Shown: positions 14,101 to 27,374, numbered from the stretch's first letter. The stretch is 64,000 nucleotides of DNA from Casuarina equisetifolia (GCA_028551475.1 CM052356.1:13853884-13917883), one strand, 5' to 3'. The notes: generated by a model not told the origin, from the letters alone. Made by a program: numbers and translations.

Positions 14101-17100
14101 GTTATATGTTATTTAGAATAAGTCTGCATTCATATGTTATTATTTTGGCTATTACTCTTGTAGGTGTCCCTGTTGCAGTTACAACTGAGAGTCTACGCTG
14201 TTTTGCCTTTCTTTGTTTCCATTCAGAAGATAAATTGTCAATTCAACTTCTCGCTCAATTTCCTTCAGTTCTCATCCCATTGAATAGCAATAACCAGGTA
14301 TACATAATTACATTACTCATTATATTATTTTTATTAGTGTCATTGTTCTTTGTGGCCTTCGTGAATTATTGGACTGTGGAAAAGGAGTTTCTTGAATGTT
14401 TTCTTCAGAAGTAAGTTGATTTTTTGTTTTCCCCAATTATACAGTTTTTTACATTCTGAGTTGTTGGATCTGCTCTTTCCTTTCAGGATATTAAGATTGC
14501 TGCAATGAAATGTATTGAAGGATTATTTGCTCTGTGGGCTCAAGTTGACTTTTCCAGCAAGAAAAATGGTACTATCACTTCGAGAACTGTGTTTGTTTTC
14601 TTATTGTGGTTTATGCCTAGTTCTCATGCCAGTATGGATATCTTTTGGATCTGTTAAAAATCAGGGAACACTATAATTTGGAGCCATTTTCTTGATGAAC
14701 TTTTGGGAATGATTATTCAACAAAAAAGGCTTATATTATCAGATGAACAGTTCTTGCCTTCGTTGCTGGAATCCCTGCTCAGCTCATCTTCCAGTAGCCT
14801 TCTGGTGCCGCAAAATATTCAACAGAGGTATTGTTGTAATGTTGCTACTGTAGGGTCTTTGCACCTCTGTCTTCGTCCTTCCAACTTGTACATCTCATGT
14901 ACTAGGAACATTTATCCTCTGTATATGAATTCATGCTTCTCTAGTTCTGGTTGTTATATAATTATTTTGTTTGTTTTGTTGCCTTTTCTCGTGGCTGTTG
15001 GATCAAGTCTTTATTGGAAGTTTCTTATGGCCTTTCTTCTTCATTTCATGTCTCTTATTATATTCCTCCAAGCATTAATGTTATGAAAAAACTTAAAAGT
15101 AATAAGATGTTGGTGTGGCAAGCCTTTCTACAGATCCCTTTTATATTTTTTGCACCCTATATTTTGTATTGCACGGTGAAAGTGATATAATGAGGAAAGG
15201 GATGAAGGCTGCTCAAGCTTATCCTTTTTGGGGGTTCATTGCATATTCTGGATTTGTGTATTGGGTAGCAGCTAATTAAGGATTTCAGGTGTTTCCATAT
15301 TGCTCGAGTTCAAGAAGACCTCCATGTTCTCCTCGAGTTGCTATTTTTTGATAAGTGATTGTTATCATCTTCTTAAGTGGGTCATTCAGAAAACTTCTTT
15401 AAATACTTGATTTTTCAGGTTTGATCAGTCTACAAAGGACCAGATTCTTGCCTTTATTTTGGGTTCTGGTCTCAAGCTTTCTGATAATGGAAAGGTATGG
15501 ACCCTATATGTTGTCATATACTTAACACTCGTTACTTTCACCTCTGAAGAACTTGTCTGGAGATGTTTTGTACGTAAGAAAATAAATAGGTGTTGATCTC
15601 TTTTGCAGCTAATGATTCTGTCTTTGCTCAAAGGAATTGGCAGAGCCATTATGCATGTTAAGGATGTTGAATTGTTTTTATCTTTTCTTTTGGAAAGACG
15701 CACTCAATACTACTTTGAACAAAATAAATCGTGCCAGAGCTTGTCCAAAATCGAAGTTGAGATGCTCTGTCTTCTGCTAAAGGTATGTTTACAGATGGTG
15801 CTGAATCTCAGTGACTGTCTATCTTTCTTCATCTTCCTTTTGTCTTTAATTCGAACTTCTCTTGTATTAGAGCTGTGCTGTACCCTCTCTAGTTGCTGGA
15901 CATGTTTCTGAAGGTCACTTATTGAAGGCTTTACAAGTAAGAAGTTTTTTGCAACTCAAGTAGACTTACTTTTAATACGTTTTGAGACTTTGCTGTTACC
16001 TTTTTATTGACTTCTTGTTCCTGACTCTTCAGTTGGACAGTATGGCTTCTGAAGACCCAGCTGTTGTACAGCCCTGCATTACTGTTTTAAAAGTACTTAG
16101 TAGACATCTTTATAGTGGATTGAAGAGTGACATACAGGTTACTTTTGTTCATTGGCCTGCGATTCATTCAAATTTACTTGGAAAGCATGTGGTTCAGCCC
16201 TTTGGATATTGTTTATCTTGGAACGAAAATATATTTTGATATGTCATGCCAACTAGTGTGATTAGGATGCTTGTTCTGGACATGTCTTAAATGTAAGGAA
16301 CTGCAAAATCTCAGGTTTGACACAACATATTGGGTTGCCACCTTAAGGTTTTAGCTATTGAGTTGAGGCCTAACATGGTCATATAGTGATTGTCTTTTGT
16401 GTCACTACCACTTGACAATTGTATCACTTGCAAGTAGAACTTCAATACAAACCTCCACGTTCTTATGCGTGTTCAGTGCTGGTCCCTTTTGAGTTGGAAA
16501 ACCATTTTGACAATCGATTTACACGTTATTTCACAGCCCATTGCTCAATATTATGCTGTTTTATCTAATTATGGGGGGAATGAACATTGGAGACACCTTT
16601 TCTGATTGTGTTTTTCATTGAGTTATACTTCTTTAACACAAAATAGTTCTAATTATTGCTAGGATTTCTTCTTTCTTTTTCTTTTTGGTGTTGTGCAGGA
16701 GGTTCTATTTTACCAACTGGTGTTCTTATTTCAGAATGCTAATGTTGATGTACAAAATGCAACCAGAGGGGCCTTGCTGCGCTTAAACGTTTGTCACTTT
16801 TCTCTCCATATGTTTAGTTATTTTCCTTACCAGAGTGCTTAGCATTGTTTTTATTGCTTTGGAGCATGTGAAATCTTTCTGTGCAATATTATTGTGTTAA
16901 TGGAGAGGTCTTACTTCAGTTTCTAGATGTTAATTAGGTTACTTGACACTTTGTGGTAGAGAAAATGAATTGAAGTCTGTATCAGTGGCAGTTACTTTTA
17001 TTACGGGAACTGTATGCCTGAATTACCTGAATCAGGCTTTTCTTCAATCAGAAAAGAGACCAGACAATCTGGACAGATTTGTTTCTCTTTTGCTGTCATC

Positions 17101-20100
17101 TCTTTTGTGAAAGTTTCCTGAAAACTTGGAAGAATAATTCCCTAGGTTCTAATCACATTTACTAGATGAATCATATCTTATAACAGTTCCCGGTGAGTGG
17201 ATTGGTCCCTGGCAGTCGGACAAGAAGGGGGTCTAAGGATCCTTTTAAATGACATCAGGAGCCCTCTAATCAGGGATTTTGGAAGGACTGTCAGAGGGGC
17301 GTCTTACTTCCAATGTGCTATTCCATCACATCTTTTGGTTGGTGTTGGAGAATAGTATGCATTGAGTTTGCTGAACCACCCAGTTTCTCATATGTCCTGG
17401 GTGTGCTTATCCACATATAATTATGTGTGATTGCGCAGCAGTTTTTTTTATTAAGATAATGAAGCTTTGTTGTAGTCACTTGATTGGCATTTACAGAGTA
17501 CCAATCAGTTCTACAGCCTTAGGTAAGTGATGATTTCTTTATGGTTTTGGGAACTCAAAGAACATCTTATCCGAGGACTAGTATTTCAAAATGGTTTAAT
17601 ATGCCTTGCTGAACTAACCTTTGACCCTGCTAAAATTTCTATAATATCAACCTAAAACCTTCTTGAATGCTTCATTTAATTTGAACTATACCAGATTAGT
17701 CTCTTTTTTTGTGGGGGGGTGGGGAGGAAATAATGCGTAGATATAAGATGCTTTTGGGATGTTGCAGATATCTTGCTCCAGCATTGGCCGGATGATTCAT
17801 GGTATACTCAATCGGGAGAGTCTTATAACTAGTTCAGTGCATGAAAAGAAGAAAAAGAAACTAAATGTGGATTATAGATCAAGCCTTCTTCATGATGTGA
17901 TATGTAAAGGAGAAGATGCACTCTCTTTTCTAAGCTCTCTCCTTGATATTTTGCTTCTGAAGAAAGACATGGCAAACAGGTCAGCTTTTTTGACTGCTCT
18001 TAGCTGGAAATTGTGCTGGTTGAGTCAAAGCCATCTAGCCAATGCTTTTACTCTTTGGTTAACTAGATCCTGTTTGTTGGTTGCAGGGATTCTCTTGTAG
18101 GACCCTTATTTAATCTTCTTGGTAAAGTATTTTCAGATGAGTGGTTATGTGCTACTCTTGCACAGGATGAAAAGTTGATTCAAGTATCACCCGGCATTTC
18201 TGGATCAATGTTTAGCTCCATATGTTACATTCAGCAGACAATTTTAATAATCCTGGAAGATATTTGTGCTTCACTTGTAAATGCTGCACCAGTTAAGGCA
18301 TGCTACCCATTTAGGGTTTTGGAAGCATAAATAGTGCTAATTGTTTCTGTTGGTCTGGTTACAGTATTTGTTCTGATTTTTACAATAACATGTTACTCGT
18401 CTTCATGGCAGGATGACATATTAAACGAAATCAACATCAAATTGTTGGTTGATTGTGCTCATTCTGCTAAGGATGGAGTCACGCGCAATCATGTCTTTTC
18501 GTTAATTTCTACTGTTGCAAAGGTCATCCCTGAAAAGGTGTTAGACCATATACTAGATATTTTTACTGCCATTGGAGAATCAGCTGTCTCACAGGTTTGT
18601 CAGTATATTTGTTTTCCTTGTGAGGATCACCATTTCCTATGCTAAGAATAATGGTTTTTCTGATAAATCAATGTCCTGGCGCTCAATTAGAGGTTAAAAC
18701 TTTATAAATTGTTTGACTGGGGACAATTAACCATTCATAATTATTAAGCACAAGTTTTGAACTTACGTTTTGGATTAGAGTTTCACTTGGATGATATATA
18801 ATTTAATATAGGCTTAAAAGTTCTTAAGAAATTTAATTACACTCTTCTCTCTCTCTCCTGCTTTTCTGTTTTTGGATTGGTTGGTAAACATAACTTGCAA
18901 GCCTGTATCAGTTTGGACCAGGTCTACCTGTATCAGATTGAACCATGACCTGGCCTCCACCCCATCTTTACAGAGGATGTTACGATTTAGTCTAGTGATG
19001 ATCAGCACCATTTCAATGGTTTTTGTGCAATGACAATTTTATATTTTTCTGTACTGATCCTTTAATCTTTCTACATTACACTGTCTACAGACTGATAGTC
19101 ATTCAAGGTGTGTATTTGAGGATGTTATATCTACAGTTGTTCCATTTTGGCTGTCTAAGACTCATAATGTGGACAAACTGCTTCAAGTAAATTCTCTTAT
19201 CTTTGTTTTTATCAGTCAGCATCTTTCTGCTCCGTTGGTTGAGTTGATTGTGATCTAGCCTTCTAATCTCATTGAGTTTGTGCTTTAGGTTTTTATGAAC
19301 GTGTTGCCAGAAGTTGCCAAGCACAGGAGGCTGTCGATTGTTGTATACTTATTGAGGTGCTTATCTTCTATTTCTTTCATTTCCTATTGATCCTTAGGCT
19401 CCAGCTTAAGTTGAAATGCCTCTCTACAGGACTCTGGGAGAACGTAGTAGCTTGGCATCATTGATTTTCCTTCTATTCAATTCGTTGGTTTCCAGGAAAG
19501 GGTTATCTTGCATTGAAAGTTTGTGCTGTTTAGATAGTTTCATGTTATTGACGGATGGAGAGTGGGAGTGTGCCTTTGCAGTGCAAATATGTGAGCAGTA
19601 TTCTTGCCTGATTTGGCTTCCTGCTCTTGTCATGCTGCTTCAACGAATAGGGAAAGGTAATTTATATCAAGAGCTGTTTGCGGAATTACTACTGGCAATG
19701 CGGTTCACTGTACATAAAATGCAAGATCCAGAATTTCTATTTAAGATTGAATCAGGGGAAGATTCAAATGAAATTCAGGTATACATTTTTGTATTTTTTT
19801 TTTTCAAAAGTCCTGTTTATTTATGATTATTTATTTATTTGAAGAACCTGTTGGCTAAAATATCTTCTGTCATTTTGCTACCCTATTGATGACCTTAGGT
19901 TGTTGTATTCTGCTGACCTTTTTAAGTGATAACAACTTAGCATGTGTGAATGCTCACAGGGTGAGTGGAAAAGAGGTGAAATCCTGTCTTCCCCGAAGGG
20001 GCGAAGGTTGTAGTTACCTTCAATCTGAACCGTCAACTGATGCTGTATTCCCAGTCAGAATTTAATATGGTGGAAGGGGAATCATTAAATGGAATTTTGA

Positions 20101-23100
20101 TATTTACGTTTTGTAATTCTATGAATTAATTAGATGCTAAGTTGTTGTTGAAGGGGGTTTATTCCACTATAAATGAGTTGAGAATGCATAAGCAGTGGTG
20201 TTTATAAGGAATTTGAAGCAATTTCCTCTATCTCTATCAAATGACACTGTCTTTTTAGTAGTGCATTATCTTTATGTCACTAGATCAGGTTTCTCTAAGT
20301 TCTTGAAAGTTTCTAGGTTTGCAATTGATGTTTAAGGACTTGGTTCGATTGCAGAAAAGTTAAAATCTTAGGATCTTAATGGTAGTTATTGTACCAATAT
20401 ATCTCTTTAGGTAAGGAAGCCAATCTAAAAGTACTTGGGCATCAATCTTTCTGAAATTGTGTTATATAAGAGGTAAGTTGACTACTAGAACAACTGGTCT
20501 TAGAGCAAAAGGTTGGTTATGTTGTAGAAAGATGGGATCTTGAAGGAATTCCATGGTTGTCTCACCATTCAAAATACCTCTTCGTGTAAGCAATCCAATC
20601 TACTACACCAGTATAAATTCTGAGAGCCTGAACTTGCCTCATGTCTGAGGTTGCTTGCAATTTTGATGATTGTGCCTTCTTGTCAAATGTTCTTCCTGGC
20701 TTAGTCCGTCCATCAGATCTTTGTAACAGACCTTGTGAAAGAGAAACTTTACTTAAGAAAAATTTCCTTATATTGCTACACTTGGGAATCAATCTCTCCA
20801 GCAAATTCTGGTGCTCCTGAACGATCTTTCTTGGTTATATGTACAACCACCTCATAATAAGCGCGTGTTCTCAGAGAATTTTATTCCAAAGAGTAACTTG
20901 TGGTCTTTTCAAAATTTTGTGTTGTCCTGGCATTAATCTCAGGAGGTGTGTGTGAACCTTTCTTTGTTGTTCAGTGTTCTTCTCTAGCTGCATCTTTATC
21001 TTTGGAGTCACCGCTTGAATGTTTGGATTGTTGACAGAAGATTCATTAATGTGAACAGCACCAGTCTGTAATGCTTCTAATTTGGCTTTATAATTCTTTC
21101 TATAGGACTGACTGCGTAGTGGTTAATTAGACTTTGATACCAATTTTGATGGAGGTTACTTTAAAAATCAGTTCTATATTTGGTTCTCAATAAGTTTCTG
21201 AAGACTTCTAGCAGTGTTTTAAAGCCTAAATGGGAAAAAAAAAAAAAAAACTAAAACTAGGTAATCATGCACTTGTGTTACCTGAGTAATCGCACAGGGA
21301 AGAGGAGATGATTATACCTTAGAAGTTATGAGAAAACTGGTAGAATTTTCTTAATCTCAAACTTCTATATTTGAGTGCAACTTGGCACACTTAAGTGAAA
21401 GACATTTCTTAATTGTTATCCTTGTTCTGGATAGTTGTCATATCTTTTCTGGATGTCATTTGCATTTTTTGTACTGCATTGGTGGTATTGGCTTCATTGT
21501 TATGAGTATAGTTGTTAGATGGATAATCTATCCCAATACATCAAATGCATAGTTACTATTTTTTTTATTTTCTAAATAAATCATGATTTTGCATTTGAGT
21601 GGACCATAGCCATTGGTTAGTTTTTCTCTGGGGTTTAGTATGTTTGAACAAGAAGGGTCGATACTTTAACATCTGACTCAGCTATGTCTGCTGCTATTTA
21701 TAGCGTTTTCCTCATTTTTCTTCCGTTCTTATCTTTGGTTGCAAGAAAATTCTAATTAAAATGATGGTGATGGATGCTTTGATTTACAGAAAACGCTTGA
21801 AGAACTCATGGAAGAGGTTGTTATACTCTTACAACTTGTGGATGCAAGTAGGAAGCACATAAGTATTACTGTTGTTATCAGGAAAGACCTGAAGGAGTGT
21901 ATGCATGCTGTCTTGAGGCATATTACCATGCATATGATCCCTTCCTCATACTTCAAAGGCATCACCAAATTGCTTGGCCATGCAGATGGAAATTTGAAAA
22001 AGAAGGTATTTCTTGTGATGACCTCTTTGTATGTAAGATAAGATAAGTAGGTACCATAGCTAGGCTTGAAAAATGTTCACTTATATGCTTGCAGAAGAGG
22101 ACTCTTCCTTTGCTCAACCTTAAAACTTGTTATAGGCTTGTAAATTACCCTCTCATTCTAACTCTTCTGAAAGTTTATGAATGCACCAGACTATGCACCA
22201 GCTGCTGGAATTCGGAATGACGTTGCTCTTTGTTTGATTTATAATTTCTTATTTCCCCTTTGAGTTATGGAAACAATGGGATACCTATGTGGAAACGATT
22301 TAGGTTGTTTGTAATTTGTAGTTTCTTTGAAGATGGGAAGGGAAAAGGAAGACTAAGGACCGTATGGGATGTTGTTACTTTTTATCACAGATGAATGCTT
22401 CCAAACATTGTTTAATACAAAATGCGGATCTCCCTGGTAGTATACAGGCTATTTTTTGTTTTGGTAAAAATATTATGGGCTAGAAGTGATTGCATTGCCC
22501 TCTTTGTTTGTCTATTAGCACATTTGACTTAAAAATCACACAGCAATTGTCAAATCACTTCATGTAATCAATTACACTTTCATGCAGGCTCTTGGGCTTC
22601 TATGTGAAACAATTAGGGATCGCAACACAGTTAAAGTGAAGCATAATAGTAGAAAGGTTTTCAGTCCAGACTCAAGTAGTAAGTGGCTTGCTATGGATGA
22701 AACTTCTCTGGGATCATTTGATGAGATGTCTTTGGAAATCATTCATATACTGGACGAATCAGTTGATGACACAAACACTTCCTTGAAACTGGCTGCTGTT
22801 TCAACTCTAGAAGTTTTGGCCAGCAGGTTTTCTTCTAGTTATTCTATCTTTAGCAAGTCCCTTGCAGCTGTTACGGGAGGTATTACTTCGGAGAACTTGG
22901 CCATATCTTCTAGCTGCCTTCGTACAACTGGTAGTTTGATCAGTGTTCTTGGGCCAAGGTCACTAGCTGAGCTTCCTCACATAATGGACAATTTGATAAA
23001 GATTTCTGTCAAAGTTTCTTCATGTTCCGAACTAAAAACAAAGTATGTGGAGGAGAAAATTTCTGTTGCATCAACAACTTCCAAGGAATCAATTTTTCTG

Positions 23101-25665
23101 TCTATCCTTGTCACATTGGAGGCAGTTGTAGATAAGCTGGGTGGCTTTCTAAACCCATATCTTGGAAAGATTATAGAAATTTTGGTCCTTCGTCCTGAAT
23201 ATGTGTCGAGTACTGATCCAAAGTTGAAATTGAAGGCTGATGTAGTCCGAGAACTTCTTATGGAGAAGATCCCAGTAAGTCTTCCTACTGGGGGGACCTA
23301 ATATTTGTCTTTGTTCTGAATCCCCTTTATACTGAGATTATTTTATTTATTTATTTGTGTGAAAACAATCTTTTTTACTTTCAGGTGCGGCTTTCTCTTC
23401 CACCGTTGCTAGATATATACTCTAGTGCTGTTCAGTGTGGAGATTCCAGCTTGGTGATTGCTTTTGATATGCTAGCAAAATTGGTTGGTACCATGGACAG
23501 ATCATCTGTTAATGGTCATCTTTCAAGCATTTTTAGCCTTTGCTTGTGTGCTCTTCATCTACGCCATCAACACCCTGTTTCGGTTCAGAGGATTGATATT
23601 GTTGAGAAAAGTGTCATAAATGCAATGGTTGCCCTGACTATGAAACTCACTGAGACCATGTTCAAGCCTCTTTTCATTCGGAGTATAGAGTGGGCAGATT
23701 CAACCGTGGAAGAAACTGCAAGTACGGGCAGCTCAAATATAGATAGGGCTATATCTTTGTATAGCCTGGTAAACAAACTTGCTGTAAACCATCGGTAAGT
23801 GAACATCTCCTGTAGAGTGTTGGCATACACTATTTATGGTTTTCTAGTTTTCTTTAGTGATCTAATATCTGGTTTACCTTTTTGCTTTCTTTGTTTGTAG
23901 CTGCTGATTTGTAGTTTGTTTATGTGGTGTCATTTATATTTTCCTTTTATCTTTCAGTGTGAGTCATGTAACTATTATTTCATGTTACTTTGTATGCATG
24001 TATACTATCAGATTTATAAAGTCAGTAACCTTATTCAAACTTCTAAATGCTGCAGGTCTTTATTTGTTCCCTACTTTAAATATTTACTCGAGGGTTGTGT
24101 ACGCCATCTCACTGATGCTGGAGATGCGAACTCTTCTGGTGTGATGCAAAAGAAAAAGAAGGCAAAGGTTCAGAAAGCAGGCAACATGAAAGACGAAAAC
24201 AGTGTTTTTTCATTACGAAGCTGGCATCTCAGGGCATTGGTTATATCATCATTACATAAATGCTTTCTCTATGATACTGGAAGCCTGAAGTTTCTTGACT
24301 CCTCAAATTTCCAGGTTAGCTAATATCATGGTTTTCTCCTGTTTTTTCTAGAACTTTGGAGACATATCTAATGAATAAATGGCAGCTTTCCACTTATTGC
24401 CGCCAATATTGATCTTAGTTTGCCAATCTACTTTAGCTTCTGACCATTCATTACGACTTCTAATCTATGAAGACTTATGTCAGTCACACAAATATTGGGT
24501 GGTGATATTTCCTCATGGTACTAGTAATTGTTACCATATTTGTTGTGTCTGTACTAGTTGGTTCTTCGAAATTTCTTTGCTATTTTGTTTTGCAGTTTAA
24601 CACGGATTTCACTGCAATAGAACATACTTCGTGATCACTCGCTTGCAAACTAATTTCAAGATATATATAATTTTTTTATCCTTTTAAGGCTTTGTCATAG
24701 TATGTGCATCGCATAATTATAATTGTTAAGAAGGGCTTGCTTAAGAGTAAGTTTCTATTTTCTTCTGACCTATTTGCTTCCTTCACTGATTAAGCTTGGC
24801 ATGCTTTCACAGGTTCTTTTGAAACCCATTGTTTCACAGCTTGTTGTAGAACCACCGTCTTCTCTAGAGGGGAACCCAAACATACCATCCGTGAAGGAAG
24901 TTGATGACTTACTGGTTGTTTGCATTGGTCAGATGGCTGTTACAGCAGGAACCGACGTTTTGTGGAAACCCTTGAACCATGAGGTGAGTTTGAAAGCTGT
25001 TTCCCTGTGTTGATATTTCTCACAGGAAGGCCTGATCTTTTAAACTTAACTCCTTGGCTTTCAAATGCAAGTGTTTAAACACTGAACAGAAGACTCTTGG
25101 GAGAATATTGAAGAATTGGGATAGTGGTGCAGTCAAATATGCACGAGATCTCTTATATTTTCAGTGCTAGTTGATAGACGTGCATTCCTTTTCAACTTGT
25201 TAGATTTGTCCCATATGTTTTACCCAGACCTCAGCCTTCACTTTGCTAATTCCTATCTTGTCTGGGGAAAGACTAATTGCTGATGATTTTCCAGGAATTC
25301 AGCCGAGTTGTTTGGAAAGAAAAGTATTCGAGTGGTCTAAATTTGTTTTTCGTTTGCTAACTTCCTTCAGCCTTCCCTTCTCATCCATTTGCAAACTCTC
25401 ACTTGTGTTACTTTCTTCGAAATTATTGTTGCAGGTTTTGATGCATACTCGTTCTGAGAAGGTGCGGGCTCGGATTTTGGGTCTAAGAATTGTTAAATAT
25501 CTTCTGGAGAATTTGAAGGAAGAATATCTGGTATTCTTGGCTGAAACCATCCCCTTCCTCGGTGAATTGCTGGAGGATGTGGAGATATCTGTTAAGTCTC
25601 ATGCACAGGAGATTCTAAAGGAAATGGAATCCATGAGTGGTGAAAGCCTTCGGCAATACATGTGA
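2181..25665 (+). CDS. UTP10: UTP10/HEATR1-type HEAT-repeat protein (U3 snoRNP, 18S rRNA maturation)
   Basis: Predicted 2155-aa homologue of yeast Utp10/human HEATR1, a nucleolar small-subunit-processome component for pre-18S rRNA processing. Exons: 2181-2340, 2690-2903, 2999-3094, 3190-3307, 3379-3552, 4113-4283, 5721-5776, 5970-6059, 6148-6296, 6550-6632, 6725-6853, 6996-7067, 7262-7430, 8480-8619, 8736-8828, 10087-10261, 12563-12660, 12761-12901, 13030-13186, 14164-14297, 14487-14568, 14665-14827, 15419-15494, 15609-15782, 15871-15936, 16033-16137, 16699-16788, 17768-17979, 18087-18297, 18412-18594, 19091-19186, 19289-19356, 19430-19778, 21790-22005, 22588-23274, 23385-23794, 24056-24314, 24813-24983, 25435-25665. 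They total 6468 nt in one frame. The N-terminus ([20 protein letters not shown]) and the end ([24 protein letters not shown]) are hallmark family stretches. The BP28CT-like region falls in exons 36-37 (about residues 1800-2020). Lys-rich, NLS-like runs sit near residues 1153 and 1965. The intron after exon 29 is GC-AG; the others are GT-AG. Family assignment is firm; single borders could be off by a few bases. Confidence 0.93.
4335..4700 (+). repeat. Diverged tandem repeat (~160 bp period) in UTP10 intron 6
   Basis: Within the intron 4284-5720 a block recurs about every 160 bp. TTTTCAGACAATCATAATG-like stretches lie near 4410 and 4568. TATGCCTTATATTGAGT lies near 4488 and 4647, each preceded by TGATTGCT(C/T)AAAA. 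A more degraded first copy begins near 4335. It has no coding content and looks like an old local duplication. Confidence 0.7.
5901..5923 (+). repeat. C23 homopolymer in UTP10 intron 7
   Basis: An uninterrupted run of 23 C lies in the short intron 5777-5969, about 45 bp before its acceptor and preceded by other C-rich blocks. It doubles as an unusual C-type pyrimidine tract. The exact length is unreliable in any sequencing read. Confidence 0.9.
10651..10881 (+). repeat. LTR-like stretch with a triplicated ~34-bp repeat, UTP10 intron 16
   Basis: A TGTCACGGGCTTCAGCCC start at 10651 is followed by a TATA box (TATAAATA, 10685-10692). Three tandem copies of a 34-35-bp unit follow: 10781-10815, 10816-10849 and 10850-10881, each with GACAG(C/T)C..CC(A/G)TAGAA(A/G)CTGT. 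The TG start, TATA box and internal repeats resemble the LTR of a plant LTR-retrotransposon or TRIM. No second LTR or target-site duplication was identified, so the right end is unknown. The surrounding 2.3-kb intron (10262-12562) is the longest in the gene. Confidence 0.4.
18298..18411 (+). other. GC-AG intron 29 of UTP10
   Basis: Exon 29 ends in GTTAAG and the intron opens GCATGC; the acceptor is CATGGCAG before GATGAC. Only this GC donor keeps the frame open (APVK then DDILNEIN). I saw no GT donor nearby that restores the phase. Confidence 0.75.
20562..21143 (-). mobile_element. Antisense LTR-retrotransposon fragment (PBS and 5' gag) in UTP10 intron 33
   Basis: On the minus strand, TTGGTATCAAAGT (21143-21131) matches the usual plant retroelement primer-binding site complementary to initiator Met-tRNA. 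Downstream of it a largely open frame runs to 20562. It includes a Lys/Gln-rich stretch, then [11 protein letters not shown], and ends with [15 protein letters not shown], which resembles the start of a Ty3/gypsy gag domain (typically DWI..(A/T)E.YFE). One in-frame stop lies near 20870. The rest of gag, all of pol and the LTRs are missing or unrecognisable. It sits in the 2-kb intron 19779-21789. Confidence 0.5.
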
Positions 25666-26835
25666 TGATGAAAACTAGCTGATTACGATGTGCTTTAGCG
25701 GGGGTTGGCATCTGGTATACAAGAAGAGGGCTCTTGAGGGCTTTATTTTTGGTAGATGATAGATCATCTCTAGGAATCTGTAAATTATAGGTTTAGAAAT
25801 TATAGAGGGGTTATGGACAACTAAGGCTCAAGGTCAAGCCTTGTTCGAGCATGGTAAGAATTTGCGGAGAGGCCATGGCTTTAAGGCATTAGAGTGCAAT
25901 GATTGTCTTGTATACTTCTTTTCAGTTCTGTGAATGTAATTTGCTCCCAGTTTAAGAAAATGTCCACTCAAGCACAGCAACACATAGTTTTCGTTAATTT
26001 TTAGGTTAACTTCAAAACTTACAATTTTGAGTTTTCCTTGTTTCCAGAAGAACTTTATTGAGTTTCTAATTTAATAAGAAAAGTCCTGTAAAATGTCTTT
26101 GGATGACGAGGGGGCGATTCTAGAAGGTGCTTTTAATCTACCCATGAAAATTACTCCCTGGGCGAGAATGATTTAACCCCCGTCTCAAAAGCCCCTAGTT
26201 GGTGGCCTATTTTATGTCATAAGTGTCCTCTGGAGGTCTTTTTGTAATTAATATATATATATATTTAGTCCCATTTCTTGTCTGAACATTCTTCACGCGT
26301 TATGACTGTTCTGTAGAAAACTTAAGAGAAATTAATGAAGGGTTTAGTACAGGACAATAAAAAATAGACCATTATATGGTATTTTCTTCGCAGTACAATG
26401 AGAAGCTAAGGGAGTTTCTTGAATTAGGGGAATAAAAGCTTTCAAAATTTGAGTCATATTCTGAAATATTAGATTCACTACTATTAGTGGGAATGAATGG
26501 TTTTATAAATATGGTTAGATAGCATCAAAGTATTTTATGCGAGCTTGAGGATATTTTACGGGTGGCGACTATGATACATTGTTATTTAATTTTGTGCATT
26601 ATATCGTGCAGTATGTATGATTTCCCTAGAGAATATAACAACATCCTCGAAAATCGACTGAGCTGATGAGTTGGTTGTGGATCCTATTTACCTTGATCAC
26701 GAAAAAAAGGGGATTGAAGCGGTCGAGGGAGTAAGTAAATCTTCAATTAGATAGAATTAGGCGGGTGCGTGGCGCCTCGTCCAACGTTTGGGGTTGGATT
26801 CGTTAACCCTCGCGAGTCCTTTTTTCCCCGCTTTG
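25666..26835. other. UTP10 3' region and intergenic DNA
   Basis: This holds the UTP10 3' UTR and AT-rich intergenic sequence, including a short (TA)n run near 26250-26266. No gene is visible. The right end is the promoter of the UQCC1-like gene. Confidence 0.5.
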
Positions 26836-26843
26836 TAGGGTTT
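26836..26843 (+). promoter_or_regulatory. Telo-box near the UQCC1-like gene start
   Basis: TAGGGTTT, directly followed by AAGG, lies about 90 bp before the predicted leader-intron donor at 26934. The same octamer followed by AAG lies upstream of UTP10. Such elements are common at housekeeping plant promoters. Confidence 0.5.
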
Positions 26844-27374
26844 AAGGCTTAAAAAGGTTGCTACTGTCTACAACACGGAAAACAGTTTGGAAAATCAATT
26901 GACAACTATCCAAGCACTCGTTTCTGATTCCAGGTAACTTTGGTTGCTCTCATTTGTTTCCTCTTTTACAACGTTTTAGGCAGCTGTTTTGGAAACCTCT
27001 TCTGACCGTTTTTTCTTTCTAGAATGAAGAAATTTCTGTCTTTTCATCTGCTTGTTCATCGCGGGCTTTGTTTTCATCAAGCTTTTATTTGTTGCCAGGA
27101 TTATGAACCATTAGGTTGTAATAATTCTCTACCTCTTCTTTTCTCACATTTTCTCGGCAACCAAGCAAAGCCTTCTGCTTTCCTTTTCTCTTCTGGTTGG
27201 GGTTGGGGGTGGGGGTGGGGGTGTGGGTAGTGTGTTGGCTGAGGGAGTGTTCGAAAATGATTTTCTGAAAAGTTTAAATAGGATCTCTGTAAGCCAAAAA
27301 ATTGTTCTGTTTTGTTGTGCTGATTTGCATTTGTTTGAACCGATGCTTGTTTGAATCTGTGTAGGAAATTCCTA

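Noticed and set aside
24984-25434. Open frame at 25243-25434 continuous with the last UTP10 exon, considered as coding
   Set aside because: The family sequence joins LNHE directly to VLMHTRSEK, and a clean CAG acceptor at 25434 supports this. The extra open part is intronic.
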